From Bacillota bacterium (GTDB lineage: Bacteria; Bacillota; Clostridia; Oscillospirales; Oscillospiraceae), in assembly GCA_029777215.1 (NCBI GenBank), contig JAKOSQ010000293.1, forward strand, positions 1 through 12,579: a stretch of DNA of 12,579 nt, written 5' to 3'. Made by a program: the position numbers and the translations under genes. Below, in pieces: positions 1 to 8,359 of the stretch. The notes under the pieces are model-generated. The model made no database searches, had not been told where the DNA came from, and saw only the letters and a program-made list of their open reading frames with translations. The first letter of the stretch is position 1, and each line of letters opens with the position of its first letter.

Positions 1-1855
1 AGCCGGCGGAGAGATAGCCCATGATGAGGATCGGCAGCACGATCTCGTTGGCCGGAAAGCCGAGGAGGAAGGCGAGCAGGATGAAGCCATCGAGCCCGAA
101 GACGCGCGCCAAGGGGTCGAGCGCGCCGGCGCAGACGGAAAGCACGCTCGCGCCGCCCGCGTCCGTGTTGGCGAGCACCCAGATGACGAAGCCCGCGGGC
201 GCCGCGACGACGACCGCGCGGAAGAGGACGAACAGCGTCCGGTCGGCGATCGAGCGGACGATCACCTTGCCGAACTGCGGCGCGCGGTAGGGGGGAAGCT
301 CGAGGATAAAGGACGAGGGCAGGCCCCGCAGCACCGTCTTGGACAGAAGCTTTGACACGAGCAGCGTCATCGCGGCACTGAAAACGATCGTCAGCGTCAG
401 CACGGCGGTCGAGACGAGCGAGCTGCCCAGGCCGCCCGCCGAGACGGCGAAAAACATCGAGATGAGGGCGATGAGCGTTGGAAAGCGGCCGTTGCAGGGG
501 ACGAGGCAGTTCGTCACGATGGCGACGAGCCGCTCGCGCGGCGAGTCGATGATGCGGCAGCCCGTGACCCCGGCAGCGTTGCAGCCGAAGCCCATGCACA
601 TCGTCAGAGCCTGCTTCCCGTGGCAGCCGGCCCTGCGGAAGCAGTTGTCAAGATCAAAGGCGATGCGCGGCAGAAAGCCCGCATCCTCCAAAAGCGTAAA
701 CAGCGGGAAGAAAATGGCCATCGGCGGCAGCATGACCGCCACGACCCACGCCACCGTCCGGTACATCCCGTCGGCGAGCGCGCCCCGGAGCCACGGCGAC
801 ACGCCGAGCGAGCCGAGCGAGCCGAGCAGCGCCGAAAAAGGCTCCTGCAGCGAAAACAGCCACTTGGAAAGCAGGGCGGAGGGGGCGTTCGCGCCCTCAA
901 TCGTCAGCCAGAAGACGAAAAAAAGAAAGCCGAGCAAGATCGGAATGCCCGTGCGCTTCGAAGTAAGTACCTTGTCGATCGCGCGGTCCCGCGCGGCGCT
1001 GTCCGGCCCCTGCCGCACCGTCTCGGCGGCGATGTCGGCGCAGAGACGCAGCGTGCGCGAAACGTCCTCGCGCATGAGCGCGTCGGCGTCGCAGCCCGCG
1101 AGCGCGAGCGCAGCCCGCGCGCGGCCGAGCGCCGTTTTCACCTCCGGCGCCGCAAGAATGTCCCCCGCGCCGTGTGCCCGCAGAGGCGGAGCGAGGCTCC
1201 GGTCGCCCTCCAGCAGCCGGAGCGCCACCCAGCGGGCGGGTACCCTGCCGCCGAGCTTCTCTTCAAGCGCCGGAACGAGCAGTCCCGCCGCCGTTTCGGC
1301 CGCCGCGCCGCATTCGAGCCGCAAAGGTGTCGTCCGCGTCCTGCCTGCGGCGACGTCCGCGACCGCTTGCTCGAGCGCTTCCAGTCCCGCGCCGCTGCGG
1401 GCGCTCGTGCCGACGACAGGGATGCCCAGCCGCCGCGACAAGGCGGCAAGGTCGACGCGGATGTTCTTTTTCGCGGCCTCGTCGAGGAGGTTCACGCACA
1501 AAACGGCCCGGTCCGTCACCTCGAGAATCTGCAGCGTCAGATTAAGGTTCCGCTCGAGACAGGTCGCGTCCGCGACGATGAGGATGGCGTCCGCCCCGCC
1601 GAAGCAGAGAAAGTCCCGCGCGATGCCCTCCTCGGGCGAGCTCGCGAGCAGGGAATAGGCCCCCGGAACGTCGACGAGCGTGTAGCGCTCTCCCGCAAAG
1701 CGGTAGACGCCCTCGGCGCTCTCGACCGTCTTGCCCGGCCAGTTGCCCGTGTGCTGCCGAAGGCCCGTGAGCGCGTTGAAGACCGTGCTCTTCCCGACAT
1801 TCGGATTTCCGGCGAGCGCGATCACCCGCCCGCGCGCCGTGCTATGCTCATCCAT
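1..1855 (-). CDS. feoB: Ferrous iron transport protein B (3' end beyond window)
   Basis: FeoB is the inner-membrane Fe(II) importer with a cytosolic N-terminal GTPase. Reading the minus strand from ATG at 1855 gives 618 uninterrupted codons to the window edge. The G domain shows G1 GNPNVGKST (residues 16-24), the G2 threonine near T43, G3 DVPG (62-65), G4 NLLD (122-125) and a G5-like TSA (150-152). A poorly conserved cytosolic linker follows to about residue 300. Hydrophobic segments begin at about 304 (IPILLGFLFFVFW). The first gate region carries the conserved GFGCNAAG motif (422-429, Cys425), then DSPRERL and PCNGRFPT. The last visible segment (NEIVLPILIMGY) belongs to the second gate half, so probably the final 50-150 residues are missing. 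The Shine-Dalgarno AAAGGAG lies 7 nt before the ATG, inside feoA, and the ATG overlaps the end of feoA by 8 nt, suggesting translational coupling. The family identification is firm. Confidence 0.96.
   Translation of the reverse strand, partial: MDEHSTARGRVIALAGNPNVGKSTVFNALTGLRQHTGNWPGKTVESAEGVYRFAGERYTLVDVPGAYSLLASSPEEGIARDFLCFGGADAILIVADATCLERNLNLTLQILEVTDRAVLCVNLLDEAAKKNIRVDLAALSRRLGIPVVGTSARSGAGLEALEQAVADVAAGRTRTTPLRLECGAAAETAAGLLVPALEEKLGGRVPARWVALRLLEGDRSLAPPLRAHGAGDILAAPEVKTALGRARAALALAGCDADALMREDVSRTLRLCADIAAETVRQGPDSAARDRAIDKVLTSKRTGIPILLGFLFFVFWLTIEGANAPSALLSKWLFSLQEPFSALLGSLGSLGVSPWLRGALADGMYRTVAWVVAVMLPPMAIFFPLFTLLEDAGFLPRIAFDLDNCFRRAGCHGKQALTMCMGFGCNAAGVTGCRIIDSPRERLVAIVTNCLVPCNGRFPTLIALISMFFAVSAGGLGSSLVSTAVLTLTIVFSAAMTLLVSKLLSKTVLRGLPSSFILELPPYRAPQFGKVIVRSIADRTLFVLFRAVVVAAPAGFVIWVLANTDAGGASVLSVCAGALDPLARVFGLDGFILLAFLLGFPANEIVLPILIMGYLSAG
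803..829. repeat. Short 9-bp tandem repeat inside feoB
   Basis: On the + strand the unit GCCGAGCGA occurs at 803-811 and 812-820, and with one mismatch at 821-829. On the coding (minus) strand it gives the repeated tripeptide Gly-Ser-Leu in a loop just after the first FeoB membrane segment. The unit is a multiple of three, so copy-number changes would keep frame. Confidence 0.7.
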
Positions 1856-2141
1856 TCACCCGCTCCTTTGCTCCGGCGTGGCGCGAGGGCTCCCGCACCG
1901 CATGTGCCTGCAGTCTCACCGTCACCGCGCCCGCGATGTCCCGCCGCAGCGCGATGACCGCGCCGCGCAGAAGATAGGCCCGCGTCCCGCCGCTCGGGCT
2001 GACAAACAGCGGGACGACCGCCGCGCCCTCCACAAGACCCAGATCGAGCAGCCGCCGCAGCGCCCCACCGTCCGGCAGCGAAACGACGAACGCCGTGCCG
2101 CCGAGCGGCGCGCGATCGAGCGTTGTGATCTTCTCCTCCAA
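1848..2141 (-). CDS. feoA: Ferrous iron transport protein A, TTG start
   Basis: FeoA is a small cytosolic SH3-like beta-barrel protein that works with FeoB in Fe(II) uptake. The product is 97 residues, slightly longer than the usual 75-85 because of a polar C-terminal tail. It shows the family layout: an N-terminal LDRAPLGG, a LLDLGLVEGA turn (residues 31-40), then SPSGGTRAYLLRGAVIALRR (48-67), typical of clostridial FeoA. No ATG occurs at the right place. TTG at 2141 is chosen because a strong Shine-Dalgarno (GGGAGGGA, 2154 down to 2147) lies about 7 nt upstream. The stop codon overlaps the feoB start by 8 nt, so the two are almost certainly cotranscribed. Identification comes from sequence motifs and the feoB neighbour. 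Confidence 0.92.
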   Translation of the reverse strand: MEEKITTLDRAPLGGTAFVVSLPDGGALRRLLDLGLVEGAAVVPLFVSPSGGTRAYLLRGAVIALRRDIAGAVTVRLQAHAVREPSRHAGAKERVNG

Positions 2142-2186
2142 AGCGATCCCTCCCGTTTCGCGGGCGGCCCGCGCCCGCACTAACGC

Positions 2187-2192
2187 AGTATA
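2187..2192 (-). promoter_or_regulatory. Possible -10 element for feoAB
   Basis: The minus strand reads TATACT here, about 46 nt before the feoA TTG. No good -35 hexamer sits 16-18 nt upstream (GCACCC is found at the 17-nt spacing), so an activator or a weak promoter would be needed. A second minus-strand TATACT at 2256-2261 also lacks a -35. No clear Fur- or DtxR-type box was recognised by eye. Confidence 0.3.
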
Positions 2193-2210
2193 TTTCCGCA
2201 GAGGCAAAAG

Positions 2211-2248
2211 GGTGCGCGCAGATGCAGATAGGGATTGAAGCGCGCGCC
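2211..2248. repeat. GC-rich interrupted inverted repeat in the feoA/2308 divergent region
   Basis: GGTGCGCGC (2211-2219) can pair with GCGCGCGCC (2240-2248) over 9 bp with one G-T pair and a 20-nt spacer. The right arm begins at the last base of the -35 hexamer of the + strand promoter at 2235-2263 and extends into its spacer. It could be an operator for the divergent genes or a chance product of alternating GC sequence. The pairing is seen directly; a function is inference. Confidence 0.4.
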
Positions 2249-2263
2249 AAAATGGAGTATAGT
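2235..2263 (+). promoter_or_regulatory. Sigma-A type promoter for the membrane protein gene at 2308
   Basis: TTGAAG (2235-2240), a 17-bp spacer and TATAGT (2258-2263) form a near-consensus sigma-A promoter. Transcription would start near 2270, giving a leader of about 38 nt with a GGAGG Shine-Dalgarno at 2298-2302. Confidence 0.75.
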
Positions 2264-2307
2264 GAACGCACGGGCATCCGACCCGGAAAAATAAAACGGA
2301 GGTACTT

Positions 2308-3942
2308 ATGAATAACACAACCGGACAGAAAAAAGGCCGCAGCATGAGCATGAGCTTCCTCGTGACGCTTGTTTTCGCGCTCGTCTACTTCTACTTCAAG
2401 CTGCCCGCTTTCAACTTTCACGATCCCGCATTCTACACGTTCATCCTGCTCGTGGCGGTCGTCTACTGCTTTTGCTCCATCCTCACGCAGGGACTCTTCC
2501 GCGCGGACAGCGGCCGCGAGCTCTGGGACAGCATCAAGGTCAACTGCACCGTCTCCTTCGGCGTGTGCGTGGTGCTCGCGGTGATCTTCATCGTGGGCAG
2601 CATCGTCTCCTCGCCGCTGCTGCGCGCCCGCTCCTACCGCGATCTGCTGACCGTTGAGCAGGGCGACTTCGCCAGCGACATCCCGGAAATCTCCTTCGAC
2701 CAGATTCCGATGCTCGACGCGGACAGCGCCCGCAAGCTCGGGGACAAAAAGATGGGCGAGCTCGCGAGCACCGTTTCGCAGTTCGAGGTCGCGGACGATT
2801 ACACCCAGATCAACTACAAGTCCCGCCCCGTCCGCGTGACGCCGCTCGTCTACGGCGACTTTTTCAAGTGGGCGGCAAACGTCCGCAATGGCCTGCCGGC
2901 CTATATCGTCATCGACATGGTCACGCAGAAGGCCGACGCCGTCCGGCTCAACGAGGGCATGAAATACTCCCGGAGCGAGTATTTCTTCCGCAACGTCAGC
3001 CGCCGGCTGCGCTTCCAGTACCCGACCTATATCTTTGACAACCCGAACTTTGAGATCGACGACGAGGGCACGCCGTACTGGGTCTGCCCGCGCGTCGTCA
3101 AGCGCATCGGTCTTTTCGGCGGCACGGACATCCACGGCGCGGTGCTCATGAATGCCATCACCGGAAAGTGTGAATACTATGAGGACGTGCCCTCCTGGGT
3201 CGACCGCGTTTATTCCGCCGAGCTCATCACGGAGCAATACAACTACCACGGCACATATCAAAACGGCTGGCTCAACTCCTTCATCGGCCAGAAGGGCGTC
3301 ACCGTCACGACCGAGGGCTACAACTACATCGCCAAGGACGACGACGTTTACATGTACACCGGCGTCACGAGCGTCGCGTCCGACGGCTCGAACATCGGCT
3401 TTCTGCTGACGAACCAGCGCACGAAGGAAGCCAAATACTACGCCTGCGCCGGCGCGCAGGAGACCGCCGCCATGTCCTCGGCCGAGGGCATCGTCCAGTA
3501 CATGGACTACACCGCGACCTTCCCGCTGCTGCTGAACATCTCCAACCAGCCGACCTACTTCATGGCGCTCAAGGACAGCGGGGGACTCGTCAAGATGTAC
3601 GCGATGGTCAACGTCCAGCAGTACCAGCTCGTCGCATCCGGCACGAGCGTCGCCGGATGTGAAAAAAATTATGTCAACCTCCTCGCTGACAGCAATCTCT
3701 CCAGCGAGAGCAAAACGGAAGCCAAGGCCGTCAAGGGGACGATCGCCGATCTGCGCTCGGCCGTGGTCGACGGGAACACGAACGTCTATGTGAAGCTCAC
3801 GGGCGGGGACTGCTGGTACGTCCTGTCGGTGAGCGATAACGAGCTCGCGGCGGTGCTCTCGGTCGGGGACAGCGTTGAGATTCTGCCGGCGAGCGAAACG
3901 GGCGAGCTGCGCGCGGCCTACAGCGTCCGGCGGCTGAGCTGA
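2308..3942 (+). CDS. Unrecognised membrane protein with large C-terminal domain
   Basis: I do not recognise this 544-residue protein as a named family. ATG 2308 is chosen because GGAGG lies 5 nt upstream and a good promoter precedes it. A short basic N-terminus (KKGR) is followed by three hydrophobic segments at about 17-31, 41-61 and 83-102. The remaining 440 residues are soluble-looking and rich in Tyr, Asp and Asn. The basic N-terminus and the basic loop between segments 2 and 3 suggest that this domain faces outside, although arginines just after segment 3 weaken the argument. Residues 247-300 (FEIDDEGTPYWV ... VLMNAITGKCEYY ... VPSWVDRVY) resemble a PepSY-like pattern. Residues 474-527 look like a small beta-barrel (OB-like) module. 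Both are inferences. It is divergent from feoAB and 40 bp upstream of a phosphoesterase gene, with which it may share a transcript. Codon use matches its neighbours, so nothing suggests recent transfer. Confidence 0.85.
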   Translation: MNNTTGQKKGRSMSMSFLVTLVFALVYFYFKLPAFNFHDPAFYTFILLVAVVYCFCSILTQGLFRADSGRELWDSIKVNCTVSFGVCVVLAVIFIVGSIVSSPLLRARSYRDLLTVEQGDFASDIPEISFDQIPMLDADSARKLGDKKMGELASTVSQFEVADDYTQINYKSRPVRVTPLVYGDFFKWAANVRNGLPAYIVIDMVTQKADAVRLNEGMKYSRSEYFFRNVSRRLRFQYPTYIFDNPNFEIDDEGTPYWVCPRVVKRIGLFGGTDIHGAVLMNAITGKCEYYEDVPSWVDRVYSAELITEQYNYHGTYQNGWLNSFIGQKGVTVTTEGYNYIAKDDDVYMYTGVTSVASDGSNIGFLLTNQRTKEAKYYACAGAQETAAMSSAEGIVQYMDYTATFPLLLNISNQPTYFMALKDSGGLVKMYAMVNVQQYQLVASGTSVAGCEKNYVNLLADSNLSSESKTEAKAVKGTIADLRSAVVDGNTNVYVKLTGGDCWYVLSVSDNELAAVLSVGDSVEILPASETGELRAAYSVRRLS

Positions 3943-3982
3943 AAAACGGCGCGCACCGGCGCGCGACAGGGGAGATCATAAA

Positions 3983-4672
3983 ATGGCACTGTACGCGATC
4001 GGCGATCTGCACCTCTCCTTTGGTGCAGACAAGCCGATGGACGTTTTCGGAAAGGCGTGGCAAAACCACGCCGAGCGGCTGCGGGAGGGCTTTGCGGCCC
4101 TCGGACCTGAGGACGTGACCGTCCTCTGCGGCGATCTGAGCTGGGGAATGGACTTTGACAGCTGCCGGGAGGACTTTCTTTTCATCGACCGTCTGCCCGG
4201 AAAGAAGATCGTCCTCAAGGGCAACCACGACTACTGGTGGTCGACCGCCTCGAAGGCGAAGGCCTTTTTCGCCGCCAACGGCATCACAACGATAGACATC
4301 TTAAATAACAATTGCTTTTTCTACGGGGACCTCGCGATCTGCGGCACGCGCGGCTGGTTCTACGAGGAGGAGACGGGCTCCGCCCACGACAAAAAGATCA
4401 TGGCGCGCGAGCTCATGCGGCTGGAGACCTCGCTCAAGGCGGCGGGGGAGCGGGAGAAATACGTTTTTCTCCACTACCCGCCGATCTACGGCAACTATGT
4501 CTGCGAGGAAATCCTCGCGCTCTTTGAAAAATACGGCGTGACGCTCTGCTGTGCGGGCCATATCCACGGCAAGGGCCACGCTCTGCGCTTTGAGGGCGAG
4601 CGCGCCGGCACCCGTTACCGCCTTGTTTCCTCAGATTTCCTGGGCTTTCGGCCCCTGCGGATCGCTGAGTGA
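3983..4672 (+). CDS. Calcineurin-like metallophosphoesterase
   Basis: This 229-residue cytosolic protein belongs to the calcineurin-like phosphoesterase superfamily, whose members hydrolyse phosphoesters with a two-metal centre. The metal-binding motifs appear in order: GDLHL (residues 7-11, D8 and H10), GDLSWG (50-55, D51), GNHDYWW (80-86, N81 and H82), a histidine in FLHYPP (H164) and GHIHG (192-196). All expected ligands are present, so it should be active. The short single-domain form and the GNHDYWW signature recall the uncharacterised bacterial group often called predicted phosphohydrolases (COG1768-like); the substrate is unknown. GGGGAG lies about 9 nt before the ATG. It follows the membrane protein gene by 40 bp with no convincing terminator between, so cotranscription is likely. 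The next gene, tig, has its own promoter. Confidence 0.9.
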   Translation: MALYAIGDLHLSFGADKPMDVFGKAWQNHAERLREGFAALGPEDVTVLCGDLSWGMDFDSCREDFLFIDRLPGKKIVLKGNHDYWWSTASKAKAFFAANGITTIDILNNNCFFYGDLAICGTRGWFYEEETGSAHDKKIMARELMRLETSLKAAGEREKYVFLHYPPIYGNYVCEEILALFEKYGVTLCCAGHIHGKGHALRFEGERAGTRYRLVSSDFLGFRPLRIAE

Positions 4673-4702
4673 CAGCCGGCGACGATTATTCACAAAAAGT
4701 AT

Positions 4703-4731
4703 TTGCATTTGATGTGTAAATCTGTTAGAAT
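4703..4731 (+). promoter_or_regulatory. Sigma-A type promoter for tig
   Basis: TTGCAT (4703-4708), a 17-bp spacer and TAGAAT (4726-4731) form a good sigma-A promoter in a markedly AT-rich stretch after the phosphoesterase gene. Transcription would start near 4738, leaving a leader of about 60 nt before the tig start. It probably drives tig and may extend into clpP and clpX. Confidence 0.75.
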
Positions 4732-4752
4732 ACAGCTTATGTAATTTGTTAT

Positions 4753-4776
4753 CATCGGAACTTATGACTTCCGGTG
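4753..4776 (+). promoter_or_regulatory. tig: Leader hairpin in the tig 5' UTR
   Basis: CATCGGAA (4753-4760) pairs with TTCCGGTG (4769-4776) over 8 bp including one G-U pair, with an 8-nt loop. It lies between the predicted transcription start (about 4738) and the AGGAGG Shine-Dalgarno (4784-4789), ending 7 nt before it. It could stabilise the mRNA or tune translation. There is no U tract, so it is not a terminator. Confidence 0.45.
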
Positions 4777-4799
4777 AATTTGTAGGAGGAAAAAACCTA

Positions 4800-6215
4800 A
4801 TGATCGTCAAGAACGTTGAAAAGAAAGAAAATAATGAAGTCACCTTTCAGGTGGAAGTAGATAAGGACGCTTTTGAGGAAGCCGTCAACGGCGCTTACCT
4901 CAAGAACAAAAAGACCATCACCGTCCCCGGCTTCCGCAAGGGCAAGGCTCCGAGAATGGTTATAGAAGGCATGTACGGCACGGAAGTGTTCTATGAGGAC
5001 GCTTTCGAGGACCTCGCACCCAAGGCTTTCGCCTTCGCGACTGAGCAGGAAAAGCTCAAGACCGTCGGCCGCCCGAACCTCACCGACACCGACGTCTCCG
5101 ATGACAAGACCCTCACGCTGAGCTTTGAAGCCGCTCTCTACCCCGAGGTCAAGCTCGGCAAGTACAAGGGCGTCGAGGCCCCGCGCGATGACGACACCGT
5201 CACCGACGAGAAGGTCGACGAATACATTGAAGAGATGCGCAAGCGCAACGCCCGCCAGATCACTGTCGAGCGCGCTGCCAAGATGGGCGACACCGTCGTC
5301 ATCGACTACGACGGCTACCTCGACGGCGAGCGCTTCGAAGGCGGCAAGGCCGAAGAGCAGACCCTTGAGCTCGGCAGCAACCGCTTTGTCCCCGGCTTCG
5401 AGGAGCAGATCGTCGGCATGAAGGCCGGCGACGAAAAGGAGCTCGACATTACCTTCCCGGAGGACTATCACGAGTCCCTCGCCGGCAAGGCCGTCGTCTT
5501 CAAGGTCAAGGTACATGAGGTCCAGGAGACCGAGCTTCCGGCCGTCGACGATGAATTTGCGAAGGACGTCTCCGAATTCGACACTCTTTCCGAGTATAAA
5601 GTTGCTATTATGGATCAGCTCGTCAGCGCCCGCAAGGAAGCTGTCGACAACGATTTCGGCTATAAAGTCATCAAGGCCGCAGCAGACGACATGGAAGCGG
5701 ACATCCCCGAAGCCATGATCGAAGAGCGCATGGGCCAGATCATGCAGGAATATGACCAGAACCTCATGGCGCGCGGCATGCGTCTCGAGGAATATATGCG
5801 CATGGCCGGCATGGACCCGAAGTCCTTCCAGGACATGATCCGTCCGCAGGCCGTCGAGCAGGTCCGCACAGACCTTCTGCTCGCCGCTGTCGCCGACGCC
5901 GAAAAGATCGAGATCGCCGACGAGGATGTCGACAAGACCCTCCAGGACCTCGCAGACGCCTACCGCATCACCCTCGACCAGATCAAGGAAGCCGTTCCGC
6001 GCGAGAGCATCGTCAATGACATGCGCATGAGAAAAGCGAACGACCTCCTCATGGAAAACGCCGTCGCCCTCCCGCCCGAGGAAAAAGAGGACGAAGAAGC
6101 GACCGAGGAAAAGGCTGAGGAAAAGCCCGCCAAGAAACCCGCTAAGAGAACCAAGAAGGCAGCAGCCGACAAGGCCGAGCCTGCCGCTGAGGAAGAAGCT
6201 CCGAAGGCGGAGTGA
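4800..6215 (+). CDS. tig: Trigger factor, ribosome-associated chaperone and PPIase
   Basis: Trigger factor binds the ribosome near the tunnel exit (protein uL23) and shields nascent chains. ATG 4800 is chosen because AGGAGG (4784-4789) lies 10 nt upstream and the product then begins at the normal family N-terminus; in-frame upstream codons lack a Shine-Dalgarno. The 471 residues contain the ribosome-binding domain with signature GFRKGKAPR (44-52), an FKBP-type peptidyl-prolyl isomerase domain at about 155-240 (GDTVVIDYDGYLDG, then LGSNRFVPGFEEQIVGM), and the helical substrate-cradle domain to about residue 425. The last 46 residues (426-471) are a Glu/Lys/Ala-rich disordered tail, making the protein longer than the roughly 430 residues common in the family. 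It heads the tig-clpP-clpX block and has its own promoter. Confidence 0.97.
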   Translation: MIVKNVEKKENNEVTFQVEVDKDAFEEAVNGAYLKNKKTITVPGFRKGKAPRMVIEGMYGTEVFYEDAFEDLAPKAFAFATEQEKLKTVGRPNLTDTDVSDDKTLTLSFEAALYPEVKLGKYKGVEAPRDDDTVTDEKVDEYIEEMRKRNARQITVERAAKMGDTVVIDYDGYLDGERFEGGKAEEQTLELGSNRFVPGFEEQIVGMKAGDEKELDITFPEDYHESLAGKAVVFKVKVHEVQETELPAVDDEFAKDVSEFDTLSEYKVAIMDQLVSARKEAVDNDFGYKVIKAAADDMEADIPEAMIEERMGQIMQEYDQNLMARGMRLEEYMRMAGMDPKSFQDMIRPQAVEQVRTDLLLAAVADAEKIEIADEDVDKTLQDLADAYRITLDQIKEAVPRESIVNDMRMRKANDLLMENAVALPPEEKEDEEATEEKAEEKPAKKPAKRTKKAAADKAEPAAEEEAPKAE

Positions 6216-6277
6216 TCCTTCCCCCACAATTTTCGACCCGGTTTCTCCGTCGAGTGTTCCCGAAGCACATAAGCCTG

Positions 6278-6300
6278 TATAGTAATCGTCCCTGAGGACG
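6278..6300 (+). promoter_or_regulatory. Possible -10 hexamer and small hairpin before clpP
   Basis: The 128-bp tig-clpP gap contains TATAGT (6278-6283) without a recognisable -35 at 16-18 nt. It also holds a small hairpin, CGTCC (6287-6291) with GGACG (6296-6300) and a CTGA loop. A second AT-rich hexamer, TATAAA (6307-6312), is too close to the Shine-Dalgarno to be convincing. I saw no CtsR-type heptamer repeat and no CIRCE element. clpP may have a weak or alternative-sigma promoter here, or rely on read-through from tig. Confidence 0.25.
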
Positions 6301-6343
6301 CATTCCTATAAATTTGCGAACATTCAAAGGAGTGCAAAAAGAA

Positions 6344-6958
6344 ATGAACGACAGAATCTTAAAACCAGACATGAACATGAGCCTCGTACCCTATGTCATC
6401 GAACAGACCTCCCGCGGCGAGCGGTCCTACGACATCTTCTCCCGCCTGCTCAACGACCGCATCGTCATGCTCTCCGAGGAAGTCAACGACACCACCGCGA
6501 GCCTCATCGTTGCCCAGCTTCTGTTTTTGGAAGCGCAGGACCCCGACAAGGACATCCAGTTTTATATCAACAGCCCCGGCGGCAGCGTAACGGCCGGCAT
6601 GGCGATCTATGACACAATGCAGTATGTGAAATGCGACGTTTCCACCATCTGCATCGGCATGGCCGCCTCGATGGGCGCATTCCTGCTCTCGAGCGGCGCG
6701 AAGGGCAAGCGCTATGCGCTCCCGAACTCCGAGATTATGATCCACCAGCCCTCCGGCGGCACGCAGGGACAGGCCTCCGACATCAAGATTCAGGCGGAAT
6801 GGATGCTGCATACCCGCGAGAAACTGAACCGCATCCTCGCCGAAAATACCGGCAAGCCCATTGAACAGATCGCGATCGACACCGAGCGCGACAACTTCAT
6901 GTCGGCGGACGCCGCCTGTACCTACGGACTCATCGACAAGGTCATCTCCAAGCGCTGA
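6344..6958 (+). CDS. clpP: ATP-dependent Clp protease proteolytic subunit
   Basis: ClpP is the tetradecameric serine peptidase that degrades proteins fed by ClpX or other Clp ATPases in the cytosol. The 204-residue product has the catalytic triad at Ser109 (GMAASMGAF), His134 (MIHQPSGG) and Asp183 (TERDNFMS). The spacings of 25 and 49 residues match the family (98/123/172 in E. coli mature numbering). [11 protein letters not shown] (75-85) forms the oxyanion and substrate-binding region. ATG 6344 is chosen because AAAGGAG (6326-6332) lies 11 nt upstream and the length matches the family. An in-frame TTG at 6314 precedes that Shine-Dalgarno and lacks its own. The N-terminus before [10 protein letters not shown] contains a short possible propeptide. 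clpX follows after 40 bp with no terminator, so the two are probably cotranscribed. Confidence 0.98.
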   Translation: MNDRILKPDMNMSLVPYVIEQTSRGERSYDIFSRLLNDRIVMLSEEVNDTTASLIVAQLLFLEAQDPDKDIQFYINSPGGSVTAGMAIYDTMQYVKCDVSTICIGMAASMGAFLLSSGAKGKRYALPNSEIMIHQPSGGTQGQASDIKIQAEWMLHTREKLNRILAENTGKPIEQIAIDTERDNFMSADAACTYGLIDKVISKR

Positions 6959-6998
6959 GCACTGTCCGGGCATCTAACCTATAAATTACGGGGTAATT

Positions 6999-8291
<1,293 letters not shown>

Positions 8292-8302
8292 GAAGCTATC
8301 AA

Positions 8303-8317
8303 GGCGGCCCTGCCGCC
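8303..8317 (+). repeat. Small GC hairpin after clpX
   Basis: GGCGGC (8303-8308) pairs with GCCGCC (8312-8317) around a 3-nt loop. It lies directly upstream of the clpX terminator hairpin and has no U tract of its own. Confidence 0.5.
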
Positions 8318-8322
8318 GGACG

Positions 8323-8350
8323 AAAAGCCGCACTTTGCGTGCGGCTTTTT
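8323..8350 (+). terminator. Intrinsic terminator between clpX and lon
   Basis: GCCGCAC (8327-8333) and GTGCGGC (8339-8345) form a perfect 7-bp GC-rich stem with a 5-nt loop, followed by TTTTT (8346-8350). Four A residues before the stem can pair with the T run, which is typical of a bidirectional-style terminator. It should end, or partly end, the tig-clpP-clpX transcript. Confidence 0.85.
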
Positions 8351-8359
8351 GACAACCAT

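Noticed and set aside
339..1957. Two long + strand open frames (339-1658 and 620-1957) opposite feoB
   Set aside because: The minus strand encodes an uninterrupted FeoB with all G motifs; the + strand frames are Arg/Ala/Ser-rich shadows with no ribosome-binding site or domain.
1822..3261. 479-codon minus-strand frame spanning feoA, the intergenic region and the membrane protein gene
   Set aside because: It overlaps two supported genes and the divergent promoter, and its translation has no recognisable domain.
3949..3964. GCGCGC-ACCG-GCGCGC hairpin between the membrane protein and phosphoesterase genes
   Set aside because: It has no T run and the alternating GC pattern is expected by chance in this GC-rich DNA, so it is not called a terminator.
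4746..4799. Earlier in-frame starts for tig (4746 or ATG 4764)
   Set aside because: Neither has a Shine-Dalgarno, and both would add residues ahead of the normal family N-terminus; AGGAGG at 4784-4789 serves ATG 4800.
4797..6227. 476-codon open frame on the minus strand opposite tig
   Set aside because: It mirrors the tig codons almost exactly, has low-complexity hydrophobic/acidic composition and no family motif.
6314..6343. TTG at 6314 as clpP start
   Set aside because: The ribosome-binding site AAAGGAG (6326-6332) lies downstream of it and serves ATG 6344.
6216..6343. CtsR or CIRCE heat-shock operator upstream of clpP
   Set aside because: No GGTCAAA-type direct repeat and no CIRCE dyad could be found in this gap.
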